Shown here piece by piece: positions 43,851 to 55,388 of a stretch of 64,000 nucleotides of DNA (the stretch's first letter is position 1; every line of letters starts with the position of its first letter). The notes below the pieces were generated by a model that worked only from the letters and a program-made list of their open reading frames with translations, made no database searches and was not told the origin of the DNA. Origin of the DNA: Amborella trichopoda (taxonomy: Eukaryota > Streptophyta > Magnoliopsida > Amborellales > Amborellaceae); contig NW_006498233.1 of NCBI RefSeq assembly GCF_000471905.2, positions 3,066,335 through 3,130,334 on the forward strand, given 5' to 3'. Position numbers and translations under genes: made by a program.

Positions 43851-44989
43851 CTCCACACACTTGTTTGTATCTTGGATTGGCTCCGTCCCCCATGGATGCC
43901 ACCCTTCCTTGTTCACGACATCCCCAAAATATGATTGCATGATCACCACCCTTGCATGAGGTATCCGTGGCCTTCCCAAATAAGTCAAGAAATTTCTCTT
44001 CACTAGCGTTGGGTCAAGAGCAGCTTGATGGGACAATTATGAAAGACAAATCCCGTATCCTGTGTGGGTTCAAACCTTCCATGAGCTGTATGCACGAGAG
44101 AGATAGAGTATGCACAAACATTTAATATAGAGAGAGAAAAACTCACGTAGTGTTGAAGAGTTGAAGGTGGAGAATCCATCCACAACATTCTTGCTCCTTG
44201 TGATCACAATCTTCTCTATTCCCCCCTTTTCCCATCAACATAATATTTGTCTTCTTTATGCCCACCTCATCCACATTCTCCCCGTAAACCCATGCTCTCA
44301 CTAAAATCAGCCACTTCTTTCCCTCTCTCGTTCCATTTGGGACCATTTTAACTGCCTCAGTTATCGTCGTATAATCCCCACTCCCATCCTTTGCCACCAC
44401 CACGTTATCCCCAACATTCTTCGAATGTGAAACTCTCATATCGATCCACAATAATAAACCTTACTTAAGTTGTTGAAATTTTTTTCTAGTGGGTTCTCGT
44501 AGGTCTTTGTCATGTTTTTGACCATGGCGCGAGAGTTTCTGAGCATACGGATTATGGGCACAAGTACTTGGCCAGCTCTTCTCCTAAGATCTTTCGTGAA
44601 TCTTGCTTGAAAAATCCCGGTCCGACGCATGTCTTGATTGGTCATGGCAGCATTGAGAAAGGCTTTCAGGTTTGTTGGAGATGGAAAATGTGGTACTCGT
44701 CTGTTAAGAAGTAGCTTTTCGATAAGTAGATGTGGTTTTCGTGCGAGACAAGGTGGAGCAAATGGTAAGCAAAGAGGAGCTGGAATAGGGTATAATCAAC
44801 AAGACAGAGGCAGTCTCTATAGATCCTTCTTTGCCGAGAATTCATGATTTCTCAATATTTCTATAGAAAAGTCAGATTCGAACCATGAGGTTCTCAAATG
44901 AATTAATGGTCTCTTTTAGGGTTAGTCTGACAATCTCCTCTGGGTTTTAGCAAATAGTGCTTCAGATTTTAAAGCAAGAGTGTAGAAGC

Positions 44990-45245
44990 AAAATTTTGGA
45001 TAAGGGGTGCCATTACATAACAACCGTAGAACGACAAATGGGTCACTCGATATTTTATCCTGGTCACTTGATATCCGTAGAACGACTGGAAATTTCATCC
45101 TGGTCACTTGAAAAAGGTCGATGGCTCTATTTCCCAGCTAGTGATCAGGATGAAATTTTCAATGACCCACTTCTCGTTCTACGGATATCAAGTGACCAGG
45201 ATGAAATATCCAGTGACCCACTTGCCATTCTATCGTCGTCATGTA
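44990..45245. repeat. Palindromic spacer between PME-A and PME-B, built from ~48-bp units
   Basis: Units containing ccgtagaacg...tgggtcactgg...tttcatcctggtcacttg point outward on each side of a centre near 45130. Both halves correspond to coding repeats of an SDQDEISSDPLAVLR type at the start of the PMEI domain. The same arrangement recurs at 53640-53870. Confidence 0.85.
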
Positions 45246-46787
45246 ATGACACCCATATCCTACACTCTAGCTTCAAAGTCTGTAGCACTATCTGCCAAAA
45301 CCAAGAGTGAGCTTGTCAAACTAACCCTAAAAGATGCCATTAATTCTTTCGATGACCTTCATGGTTCGAATCTGACTTTCCTAGAAAAAGATCGAGAAAA
45401 CATGAATTCTCAATAAAGAGGAGTCTACAGAGACTGCCTCCGTCTTGTTGACCATACCCTAATCCTGCTTCGCTCTGTTTGCCAATTGCTCCACCATGTC
45501 TCACCTGGAAACCCCATCTACTTGTCGGAAAGCCACTTCTCAACAGACGAGTACCATGTTTTTCAGCCAACTCTAGCAAACCTAAAAGCCCTTCTCATGT
45601 AGCCATGACCAATCAAGACACGTTTTTTATCGGGATTTCTTGAGCAAGATTCACAGAAGATCTCTCAAGACTAGGATTTCTTGAACTAGATTTATGGAAG
45701 ATCTCATGAGGAGGGCTGACCAAGTACTTGTGCCCATAATTTGTATGCTCAGTAACTCTCTTGACATGGTCTAGAACATGACGGAGACCTACGGATATAG
45801 AAGAAATTTTCCAATAAACTAAGAAAGGTTTATTACCATGGGTAGACGAGAGTATTTCACAATAAAAAAAAGTCAGGGTTAATGTGGAGGTGGCAATGGA
45901 TGGGAGTGGGGGTTATACAAAGATAACTGAAGCAGTGATAGAGGTCCCAAATTGGACAACAGAGGGAGAGAAGTGGGTGATTTTAGTAAGAGAAGGGGTT
46001 TACAAGGAGAATGTGGAGGTGAGGAGAGAGAAGATAAATATTATGATGATGGGCGAGGGGATGGAGAAGATTGTGATCATAGGGAGCAGGAATATTGTCG
46101 ATGGATTCTCCATCTTCAAATCTTCAACACTATGTGAGTTTCTCTCTCTATGTTTTATATTAGTGCATACTCCCTCTTTCTCTCTCTGTGCGCTTTAGTA
46201 AATGGTCATATACAGTGTGCTTCTCTCTCTCACCTACTGTTTCTATCTCTCTATTTACTTTTTATGTTATTGAATGCAATTCCCTAATCACAAGGCATTA
46301 TTAAGCTTACATTTCATGATTTGCATTGCAGCTTGATGGCTTCATTGCCTGCAACCTTGCTGTTGTGAACACCACCGACCGCACCAAGCACCATGTAGTA
46401 GCTCTCCTTATTCTTGAGGCTCAATATCTCAGTCTATCAGGACACCCTTTACACCCACTCCATTCGCCAGTTCTATAGAGACTGTCACATCTATGACACT
46501 GTTGACTTCATCTTTGATAACGTGGCTGCAGTATTCCAAAACTATCAATTTTTTCCATGCAGGTCGATGCCCAAAGGGAAGAATATGATAACTGCTCATG
46601 GCAAGTTTGAACCACACAGGATACGGGATTTGTCTTTCATAATTGTACCATTCAAGCTCCTCCTGACCTAGAGCCAGTGAAGGGCCATTTCTTGACTTAT
46701 TTGGAAGGACATGGAGAACTCATGCTAAGGTGGTAATCTTGCGGTCCTGTTTGGGGGATGTCGTGAGCAAGGCAAGGTGGTGATCTC
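45135..46787 (+). pseudogene. Pectin methylesterase pseudogene B (inverted partner of A)
   Basis: Plus strand: SDQDEIFNDPLLVLRISS repeats, the PMEI portion in broken frames (SELVKLTLKDAINSFDDLHG; YLSESHFSTDEYHVFQPTLA; PIKTRFLSGF), then PME exon 1 VAMDGSGGYTKITEAVIEVP ... REGVYKENVEVRREKINIM to donor 46133|gtgagt. Intron 46134-46331; exon 2 has [59 protein letters not shown] and MITAHGKFEPHRIRD, then stops. The catalytic Gln/Asp boxes are recognisable, but G of GTVDFIFG is changed to D and frames are broken. It ends at the ggggatgtcgtgagcaagg block, where it abuts the N-terminal scrap at 46788. No signal anchor. Confidence 0.88.
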
Positions 46788-47045
46788 ACTCTGGGTTTTG
46801 GCAGATAGTGCTTCAGATTTTGAAGCTAGAGTGTAGAAGCAAAATTTCAGATAAGGGGTGTCAATACATGACGACCGTAGAACGGCAAGTGGGTCACCAA
46901 AAATTTCATCTTGGTCACTTGAAAAAGGTTTATGGCTCCTTTCCTTGTGAGTGCAACGATTATGATAGTCAATATGAGTACGAGTAAACAATAATTAAGG
47001 CAAGTGACTTGAGGATCCTTCTTCTTGATACCTTGTTGTTGCTTG
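46788..47045 (-). pseudogene. N-terminal scrap of the PME gene (signal anchor plus start of PMEI)
   Basis: Minus strand: LLVLILTIIIVALTRKGAIN (hydrophobic signal anchor typical of PMEI-PME preproteins), SDQDEIFGDPLAVLRSSC, then DTPYLKFCFYTLASKSEALS and AKTQSEI, ending abruptly where inverted copy B begins. It supplies the 5' end that A and B lack: the ancestral gene ran on this strand and was broken here by the inverted duplication. Confidence 0.8.
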
Positions 47046-47155
47046 AATCTTGAATTCCAATGACAAGATCGCTTGCTGTTGCCATAATCTTGAATTCCAA
47101 TGGAAAGATCACTTGTTGTTGCCATAATCTTGAATTCCAATGGAAAGATCGCCAG
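47042..47155. repeat. ~40-bp tandem repeats upstream of the PME N-terminus
   Basis: Three units of gttgccataatcttgaattccaatggaaagatc type. Copy 2 retains at most one (about 55600), so the array expanded only here or was lost there. Confidence 0.8.
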
Positions 47156-47221
47156 AATTTGGAAGTCCAACAACATGATGGCCGGAATGTGATGGGGTTG
47201 AAGTCCAACAACATGATGCAC

Positions 47222-48550
47222 CGTACCATTTGCCTCACATTGCTTTAAACACGTACGCACTAAGTGCCACTTAAGTGCCCTCCGTACAAAGTTTTGGGTA
47301 AATTCGCACCGCTTGTGCTCAACTCGACATGCATGATTCGTGCACAAACCATACCAGCTAGTTACACGCAATTATGACGTGGTGTGCACACTTGTGTACC
47401 GTATGATTTTCCTCACGTTCCCCAAAACACGTGTGCACGAAGTACCACTTAAGTGTCCTTTGTACAAAGTATTGTGTACATGCAAACCACGCATGCTCAA
47501 CTCAACGTGTGCGATTCATGCGCAAACCGTACTTGTTTGTTGCTTGTAATTATGGCGAGTTGTGTGCACATGTAGATCGTATGATTTGCCCCTCGTTCCT
47601 CCAAACATGTGCGCACGATGCGCCACTTAAGTGCCCTCCGTACGAACTTTTGTGTACACGCACACTCAACTCAACACGCGCGATTCGCACAGAAACTGTA
47701 CTAGTTTGTTATGTACAATTATGGCGGGTTGTGCGTACTTGTGGATCATAAGATTTGTTGCACGTTCCCCTAAACATGTGTGCACAAAGTGCCACTTAAG
47801 TGCCCTTCATACAAAGTTTTGTATATATGCGTACCTTGTGCGCTCAACTCAACGTGCACGATTCGCGTACAAACCGTATCGATTTGTTGCACATAATTAT
47901 GGTGGGGTGTGCGCACTTGTGCACCGTACGATTTGCCCCAAGTTCCCCCAAATAAGTGCGCATGAAGTGTCACTTAAGTGCCCTTCGTACAAAGTTTTGT
48001 GTACCTTCGCATCGCGTGCGCTCAAAACAACGTGTGCGATTCACATGCAAACCGTACCAGTTAGTTGCACACAATTATGGTAGGTTGTGTGCATTTGTGT
48101 ACTGTACAATTTGCCTAACGTTCCCCCAAACACGTGTGCATGAAGTGCCACTTCAGTGTCCTCCATATGAAGTTTGTGTATATGTACACGTGCACGCTCA
48201 ACTCAATGCGCGCAATGGTTGTGTGCATTTGTACCGTATGATTTGCCCCACATTCCCCCAAACACGTGCGCATAAAGTACTACTTAAAGGCCCAACGTAC
48301 GAAGTTTTGTGTACATGCGCACCGCGTGCTCAGCTCAACGTGCGCAATTCACATGCAAACCGTACCAGTTTGTTGCACGCAATTATGGCGGGGTATGCAC
48401 ACCTGTGTACCGTACGATTTGCCCCACGTTCCCCCAAGCACGTGTACACGAAGTACCATTTAAGTGCCCTCCATACAAAGTTTTGTGTACATTCACACCT
48501 TGCGTGAGTCAACGACCGCGATTCACGCCCAAATCGTACTGGTTTGCATA
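47222..48550. repeat. Satellite-like array, 178-bp monomers, about 7.5 units
   Basis: The conserved palindrome CACTTAAGTG starts at 47268, 47446, 47624, 47793, 47971 and (one change) 48149, with diverged versions at 48281 and 48457. Spacings are 178, 178, 169, 178, 178, 132, 176. Each unit also has a cgtacgatttgcc box, a gttcccccaaacacgtg box and an accgtaccag box. GC content and CG/TACG density are much higher than in the flanks. Open frames of up to 183 codons in several phases are produced by the repeat and are not genes. The array is absent from copy 2 of the segmental duplication. Confidence 0.94.
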
Positions 48551-50300
48551 TGTAAATAAAAAGAATTAATAAACCTTGAGGATGTTTTTAGTAGCTATAA
48601 CATGTTACTAATAGAGTAATAACAAAATAACTATATTTTTTTCAAGAATTTTACAATTGTATTTTTCTAGTTATAAATATTCCACTATGTACTTACTTTT
48701 TTATTAACAATTTTATAGACATTAATGTAGTAATTCATGTATTACCATTTTCGGAGGCAAATTTTCATGTTATGAAAATTAATTTTCATGTGGTGAAGTA
48801 AATATATTTGTAAAGCCGAAAGGAGAGGAAGCTGGAAAAGGTTCACCGTAAAAAAAAAAAACAAAGATAGATTTAATATATAAAGGAAAATAATATTTAC
48901 CATTAGTCTCCTCCAATGTTCCAAGTTAAAATTACAATTAATAGCAAGCTCTGAATCCTTTAACTCTCTTCCAATTATCTAATTTGAAATGAAAAATATT
49001 ACGATTATCTCTCATCCAAGTTCAAATGGATCTTGAACTCTATAGTTTTTTTTGGGATGATCTTAAACTTTAAAGTTTGAAAATTGAAGTTAAAATGGTC
49101 TTTGGAATAAAGCATTTATACAGGGCACCTATGAACTATTCACATGAAAAGCATGAGGCCTAATCCCACATAAATAAAATATGTAATAGAAATGACATCT
49201 TCCACAAAATAAAATGCCACATGCAAGTTATTTTTTAATATTTATTTAAAATTATACAAATGTTAGGACCATATTTAACTTTTTTACAACACAAAATCTG
49301 AAGGATCTTCATTCGAACTGTTTACAACAAAAAATCAGAGAGATCTTCGCATGAAGATGCCTCAGATTTGACACTACAAACTTGTTTTTAAAAAGTGGTA
49401 AAGAGGTGGGATCAATCAAATTCTGCTCTAAGAGCCGATCTATTCAAATATGAATAGACCTTCTCTTAGATCAATGACAGAGCCGGCATCAATCCTAGGC
49501 ACAAAATACCGAAATAAAGTAAGGAAATACTCTTAAATCTAATGAAATGAAAAAAATAACTAAAAAAGTGAAGAGAAAGATACATGACCGGGCCAGTTGG
49601 CTCGAGACACATGAGGCATCGCCCATATCAAGACCGCGGCCGAGTTAACGTCTTGCGTCTTCCTTTCTCTCTTTAAAATTGACCAAGCCTTGGCTTGGTT
49701 GAACTAGGGTTATCGATCTGACCTAAAGGTTGAAGATGGTTGTCATCCGATGTGGGTTGATAGTCTAGGGTTTTCTCTGCTATAGGGTTTTTGCTCACCA
49801 ATAAGGGTTTTTCTCGCCTAACCCTAAAGTGGTCGTCAAGTGCATTTTTCTTGAGACAAAACGCATGAAATGCCAAATTACCATAAATGAGCGGATTTGA
49901 AAGCATGAAAACACGTTTTTGGGGTCAAAGGCAAGGCAGCACAGTCGCCTAGACTAAGACCGAGCTTGGGCGGCATGTCACCCAGCCCAAAATGGTCCAC
50001 ATCCATTGAACTTGATTGGAATTAGGCTAGCTTTAAATAAGTGATTTGGTCAATTTGGATTGGGCGGATAGTGTGTCGTTCTGCCTAGATTTGACCAAAA
50101 TTTGAAATTTCCAATTTTGGTTTTATTTATGCCCTTTTGTATGGTTATCTTCCAAATATTCGATTAAAGTACATTATTTTTCTATTTTTCCTTAATTATT
50201 TCTAAAATCGGTGAGTCTATTAGGATACTGGATTACAGGATGGGGACCATGGACTATTTTGTTATGTGATTTAGGATTTCCTGGAATAGTGTGGTCCAGA
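48551..50300. other. Spacer between array and segmental copy 2
   Basis: 48548-48730 is a partial third copy of the duplication's leading repeat (gaggatgtttttagtagcta, actaatagagtaataacaaa). 49560-50060 is less AT-rich, with scattered gccgagtt, gcctag and gggcgg motifs suggestive of a degraded DNA transposon, and a 77-codon minus-strand frame without motif. No gene identified. Confidence 0.45.
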
Positions 50301-51964
50301 GGGTTGTCTAAGGTTAGAAAAATGATGAAATTTACCTTATTAAAAAATGGGGTGTCTACAAAAGTCGAATTCATTAAAATTACATGTGATATTAAATATA
50401 ACTATATATTAAAGTTTACAATTAAAAAAAAAAGAATTAAGAAACCAATATAATCTGAGGATGTCTTTAGTACTTATAACATATTACTAATAAATTAATA
50501 ACAAAGTAAATATGATTTTTTACATGAATATCATTATTATATATTTTTAATTACAAATATTGTGATATGTATTGATTTTTTTTACAATTTTGTTATAATT
50601 TTAGAGTGAAACTATATCAGATTTTTTTTATAGGGAGAAACTATCTCAAAATTTCAAGTTTGATGTATTTGCATATGAAAATATTTTTATGTAAATATTT
50701 TCCTATCAAACTTCCACGCAAACCAAACAATCCCTAATAGCAAATCATGTTATACAAAAAGATGATCCAAATATGAGATTTGCATAACTTGAGTACCGTT
50801 CAAAGCCATCCAAACAAGTCAGGTTTGAGTAATCAGAGGTTTTTACATAACTAAGATTTGACATAATGAAGTTTTGATTCAAAACCTAGGTTTATTAACA
50901 ACAAGCCTAAACGACGACTCCATGATGGATGGGACGGTGCTCTCTAAAACAAAGAGGGTTAAACTCTTACCAAAAGCACTTTTTATCAATTCATTGGTGC
51001 AATATTTTAAAAAGAGTTTGCAAGTAATCAAAATGGCACCAAAGAAATACTATAAAGTTTCCTTTACTACATAAGATTGTTGAGCATTTTGTGACCAAAC
51101 AAATACTGACACTTCTATTAAAAATATCAAAACATGCTGAATGAAGGTTATAGGAACCGAAATGAAGGTGCTATGAGCCGACATGTATGAAAACATGTTG
51201 ATGGTGATTGTCGCATGTCAACAGGTATCAATATAAGACGAATAGATCCATATAGAACTTGGGATTATCCCCCTTTCATTGTGAACAACTGCTGATGTAT
51301 AACATTCCGATGTTCAAGTCAGTCAAAGTCTACTCTAATGGTAGGAAAGTTTAAATCAGCAATCCATTGTTAAAATAAATCGGTGATGTTACTAATAGCA
51401 TATAAAACAGCCTATTACATGATATTATGGCAAAGCTTAAAAAGAAAATATTGAGAGCATGTACATCTTATATGCCTACTATGCTCTAGTGGAAGGGACA
51501 AAATAAACCCAAAACTGGAACATATAAAGTGGCACATAAAGAAAGAAAGGAATTCATATAGCTTCTATTAGGAACAAGTATGTTACTTTCGTGTACTCGA
51601 AACTCAATATTAAATTTTAATCTATAGTTATACAACCCAATAAAATTAACACTTATATCCCTAAAACTGAAGAATTAAACATTAATCTAATGTTTACCAA
51701 AATACTCAACACTGCACCTATCTACATAGTGAAAAGAGCACAATAAACCAACTAATCGACACATAGGGATAATGAGTTACACCCTCTGAGAGAGATAGCT
51801 AAGGTTTTAAAAAATAGATCCATGACTCAGATCATCAGTTCCAATCTGAAACACCGATTTTTAAACCCTGCTCACAACCTTACCTAAATAAGGTACACCC
51901 CTCGGAAAGAGAGAGGGCCAAGGTTTTAAGAAATGGACCCGGATCGTCGGTTCCAATCAGAAAA

Positions 51965-53755
51965 ATCGATTTTTTAAACCTTGCACATAGCCTTGCCTTG
52001 AAGGGTAGCCCAACGGCCTTGATCACAACTGTGCCTATGAACTCAGCTACCGTGAACCTCCACACCTCCTCTCCATTCACCTCCCCATCCACCTTCAATC
52101 CTCCCCACCTCACTCTTCCCTTCGTGTCCGCCCCGGTCCGCAGTTCTTGTACTCCACACACTTGATTGTTTCTTGGATTGACTCTATCCCCCATGGATGC
52201 CACCCTTCCTTGCTCACGACATCCCCCAAAAATAAGTTAAGAAATTGCCCTTCACTAGCTTTGGGTCAAGAGCAGCTTGATGGTACAATTCTGAAAGACA
52301 AATCTTGTATCCTGTATGGCTTCAAACCTGCCATTAGTTGTTATCATGTTCTGTTGTTTGGCCATCGATCTGCATGGAAAAATTTGATAGTTGAGGGATA
52401 TTACGACCGCATTACAAAGTCAACAATGTCGTAGATATGACAGTCTCTATATCATTGGTAGAGGGAGTGGGCGTAGAGGGTGTTCTAGAAGGCCGCTGTA
52501 TTGAGCGTCAAAGGAAGCAGCAAAGTTCGATTGGACATGGAGGGATACTGCCTGGTGCTTGATGGGACCGGTGGTATTGACAATGGATAGATCGCGGGCC
52601 ATAAAACCGTTACTAAATACAACTGCAATGTGGACAATGAAATCTACGCTTAAGAATGCCTTATGATTAGGGAGTTGCGTTCATTAACATAAAAAGTAAC
52701 TAGAGAGATAGAAACGTTAGGTGAGAAAGAGGCATAGTCTACAAGATCATTTATTAAAAAGCACAAAGAGAGAGAGAGAGAGTAAGCACGAACATAAAAC
52801 ATAGAGATAAAAACTCATATAGTGTTGATTTGAAGGTGGAGAATCCATCCACAACATTATTGGTCCTTGTGATCACAGTCTTCTCCATTCCCCTATCAAC
52901 ATAATATTTGTCTTCTCTCTTCCCACCTCCACATTCTCCCTATAGACCCCTGCACTCACTAAAGTCAGACACTTCTCTCCCTCTCTCGTCCCATTTGGGG
53001 ACTCTTTCACCGCATCAGTTATCGTTGTATAATCCCCACTCCCATCCTTTGCCACTACCACGTTAACCCCTTACTCTCCTATCGATCCATGATAATAAAT
53101 CTTTCTTAACTTATTGAAATTTTTTTCCTGTGGGATTCTCGTAGGTCTCCGTCATGTTCTTGACCATGGCGAGAGAGTTTCTGAGCATACGGATTATGGG
53201 CACGAGTACTTGGCTAGCCATTCTCCTAAGATCGTCTGTGAATCTTGCTCGAGAAATCCGGGTCCGACATGTATCTTGATTGATCATGGCTGCACTGAGA
53301 AGGGCTTTCAGGTTTGGTGGAATTGGTTGGAAAATGTGGTACTCGTCTATTGAGTAGAGGCTTTCCGACAAGTAGATGTCGTTTTCGTGCAAGAGAATGT
53401 GGAGTAGATGGTAAGCAGAGTGGAGGTAGAATAAGGTATAGTCAACAAGACCTCTTTGTCGTGAATTCATGATTTCTCGATCTTTTTGTAGAAAAGTCCA
53501 TGACGGTCCTCAAAAGAATTAATGGCCTCTTTTAGGGTTAGTCAGACAATCTGACTCTGGGTTTTGGCAGATAGTGCTTCAGACTTTAAAGCTAGAGCGT
53601 ATAAGCAAAATTGCGGATAAGGTGTGTTATTACATGATGACCGTAGAACGGCAAGTGGGTCACTGGATATTTCGTCTTGGGCACTTGATATCCGTAGAAC
53701 GGCAAGTGGGTCACTGGAAATTTCATCCTGGTGACTTGAAAAATGTCAGTGACTG
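51965..53755 (-). pseudogene. Pectin methylesterase pseudogene C (partner of A in copy 2)
   Basis: Minus strand: PMEI text IYLSESLYSIDEYHIFQPIP and AAMINQDTCRTRISRARF, PME exon 1 VVAKDGSGDYTTITDAVKES ... AGVYRENVEVGREKTNIMLI. The donor is mutated (CACTAT|atgagt). Exon 2 (about 52640 down) shows ARDLSIVNTTGPIKHQAVSL, NTLYAHSLYQ, YRDCHIYDIVDF; the LGRPW block is deleted, then GWHPWGIESIQETIKCVEYK. One extra G shifts frame into GADTKGRVRWGGLKVDGEVN and FTVAEFIGTVVIKAVGLPFK, the normal PME C-terminus. The unoccupied site of the hAT element lies at 52152-52159. Clearly non-functional. Confidence 0.87.
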
Positions 53756-55388
53756 CATTTCCCAGCAAGTGACCAAGATCAAATTTCCAATGACCCACTT
53801 GTTGTTCTACGGATATCAAGTAACCAGGATGAAGTATCTAGTGACCCACTTACCACTCTATGGTTGTCATGTAATGGCACCCCTCATCCGAAGTTTTGCT
53901 TCTACACTCTAGCTTCAAAGTCTGAAGCACTATATGCCAAAACCCAGAGTGAGATTATCGAACTAACTCTAAAAGATGTCATTAATGTTTTTGAGGACTT
54001 TCATAGTTCGAATCTGACTTTCCAACAAAAAGATCGATAAAATATAAATTATCGACAAAGAGGGATCTACAAAGACTACCTCCGTCTTGTTGATCATACC
54101 CTATTCCTGCTCCGCTTTGCTTACCATCTGCTCCACCATTTCTCGCCCTACAACCCCATCTACTTATCGAAAAGCCACTTCTCAACAAACGAGTACCATG
54201 TTTTCCATCAAACCTGAAAGCCCTTCTCATGTAGCCATGACCAATTAAGACACGTGTCTGACCAGGATTTCTTGAGCAAGATTCACGGAAGATCTCAAGT
54301 CCGGGATTTCTCGAGCAAGATTTATAGAAGGTCTCATAAGAAGGGCTGGCCAAGTACTTGTGCCCATAATCTATATGCTCAGTAACTCTCTTGACATTGT
54401 CAAGAACATGATGGAGACCTATGGGAACCCCACAGGAGAAATTTTCCAACAACCTGAGAAAAGGTTTATTATCGTGGGTCGCCGAGAGTGTTTCACATTA
54501 GGACAAAGTCGGGGTTAACATGGAGGTGGCAAAGGATTGTAGTGAGGATTATACAACGATAACTGACGCAGTAATAGAGGCCCCACATTGGGCTAGAGAG
54601 GAAGAGAAGTGGGTGATTTTAGTAAGAGAAGGGGTTTACATAGAAAATGTGGAGGTGAGGAGAGAGAAGATAAATATTATGATGATAGCGGAGGGGATGG
54701 AGAAGATTGTGATCATAGGGAGTATGAATGTTCTAGATGAATTCTCCACCTTCAACTCATTAACTCTTCAACACTATGTGAGTCTCTTTCTTTATGTTTT
54801 ATGTTGGTGACCTCTATCTCTGTGCTTTTTAGTAAATGGTCATATAGACTGTGCCTCTCTCTCACTTACTGTTTTTGTCGCTCTATTTACTTTTATATTA
54901 ATGAACACAATTCCCTAATCACAAGGCATTCTTAAGCTTACATTTCATGACTTGCATTGGAGTTGTATTATGTGATGGCTTCATTGCCCATAACCTTGTT
55001 GTTGTCAAAACCGTCGGCCCAACCAAGCACCACGCAGTAGCTCTCCATGTCCAATCGAACTTCACTGCTTTCTTGAGGCTCAATATCTCAGCCTACTAGG
55101 ACACCCTCTACGCCCACTCCGTCCACCAGTTCTATAGAGACTGTCACATCTACGGCACTATTGACTTCATCTTCGGCAATGCAGTAGCAGTATTCTAAAA
55201 TTATCAATTTTTTCAACACATGCCAATGTCCAAAAGGAAGAACATGATAAGTGCTCATGGCAGGCTTCAACTACACATGAGTGAAGGGATTTGTCAACTT
55301 ATTTAGGAAGGACATGGAGAACTCATGCTAAGTTGGTAAGCATGATCATGTTTGGGGATCGTGTGCAAGGTAAGGTGGTGATCTCACT
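53755..55388 (+). pseudogene. Pectin methylesterase pseudogene D (partner of B in copy 2)
   Basis: Plus strand: broken PMEI text, then EVAKDCSEDYTTITDAVIEA, REGVYIENVEVRREKINIM, donor at 54777|gtgag. The intron acceptor is altered (gcattggag instead of gcattgcag). Exon 2: [52 protein letters not shown], stop, ISAHGRLQLH. The Gln of YQDTLYAHS is replaced by a stop (TAG), removing a catalytic residue. Ends at the same ggtgg|tgatctcactc junction as copy B. Confidence 0.87.

Larger units (their letters stand above)
41960..45130 (-). pseudogene. Pectin methylesterase pseudogene A (PMEI-PME type), split by a hAT-like element
   Basis: Minus-strand order: repeated SDQDKISSDPFVVLR units, then LCNGTPYPKFCFYTLALKSE (start of the PMEI domain, with C...TPYP..C), AAMTNQDMRRTGIFQARF (PMEI helix, Cys lost), then PME start NVVVAKDGSGDYTTITEAVK. 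The first PME exon ends at an intact donor (ACACTAC|gtgagt). The intron's 3' part and most of exon 2 (catalytic YQDTLYAHS and TVDFIF boxes) are deleted; it resumes at HGRFEPTQDTGFVFHNC, FLTYLGRPRIPHARVVIMQS and GWHPWG. The C-terminus (aligning to GRVRW and FTVAEFIG of copy C) continues at 42112-41965 beyond the 1.73-kb insertion. Signal anchor missing, frames broken, active site absent: dead. Intact relatives de-esterify cell-wall pectin. Confidence 0.88.
38094..47175. repeat. Segmental duplication, copy 1 (with later insertions)
   Basis: Collinear with 50302-55655: both begin ggttgtctaaggtta...aaaaaatggggtgtctacaaaa, continue through tcatgttatacaaaaagatg, tgatggtg...tgtcgcatgtcaacagg, the PME fold-back, and end ccaacaa(c/t)atgatggccggaatg. 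Copy 1 has extra material: 38400-40320 and the hAT element 42121-43850. The start of the shared repeat also recurs a third time, partly, at 48548-48730. Confidence 0.88.

Noticed and set aside
45360..45375. ggttcgaatctg resembling a tRNA B box
   Set aside because: It is coding sequence of the PMEI relic (GSNLT) and recurs in all PME copies; no acceptor stem or A box around it.
46414..46671. Functional pectinesterase
   Set aside because: Only a middle piece survives in frame; signal anchor absent, GTVDFIFG altered to DTVDFIFD, C-terminal third missing.
47340..48569. Long open frames (up to 183 codons) on both strands in the satellite region
   Set aside because: They recur in register with the 178-bp monomer in several phases and on both strands; 178 is not a multiple of three and no protein motif is present.
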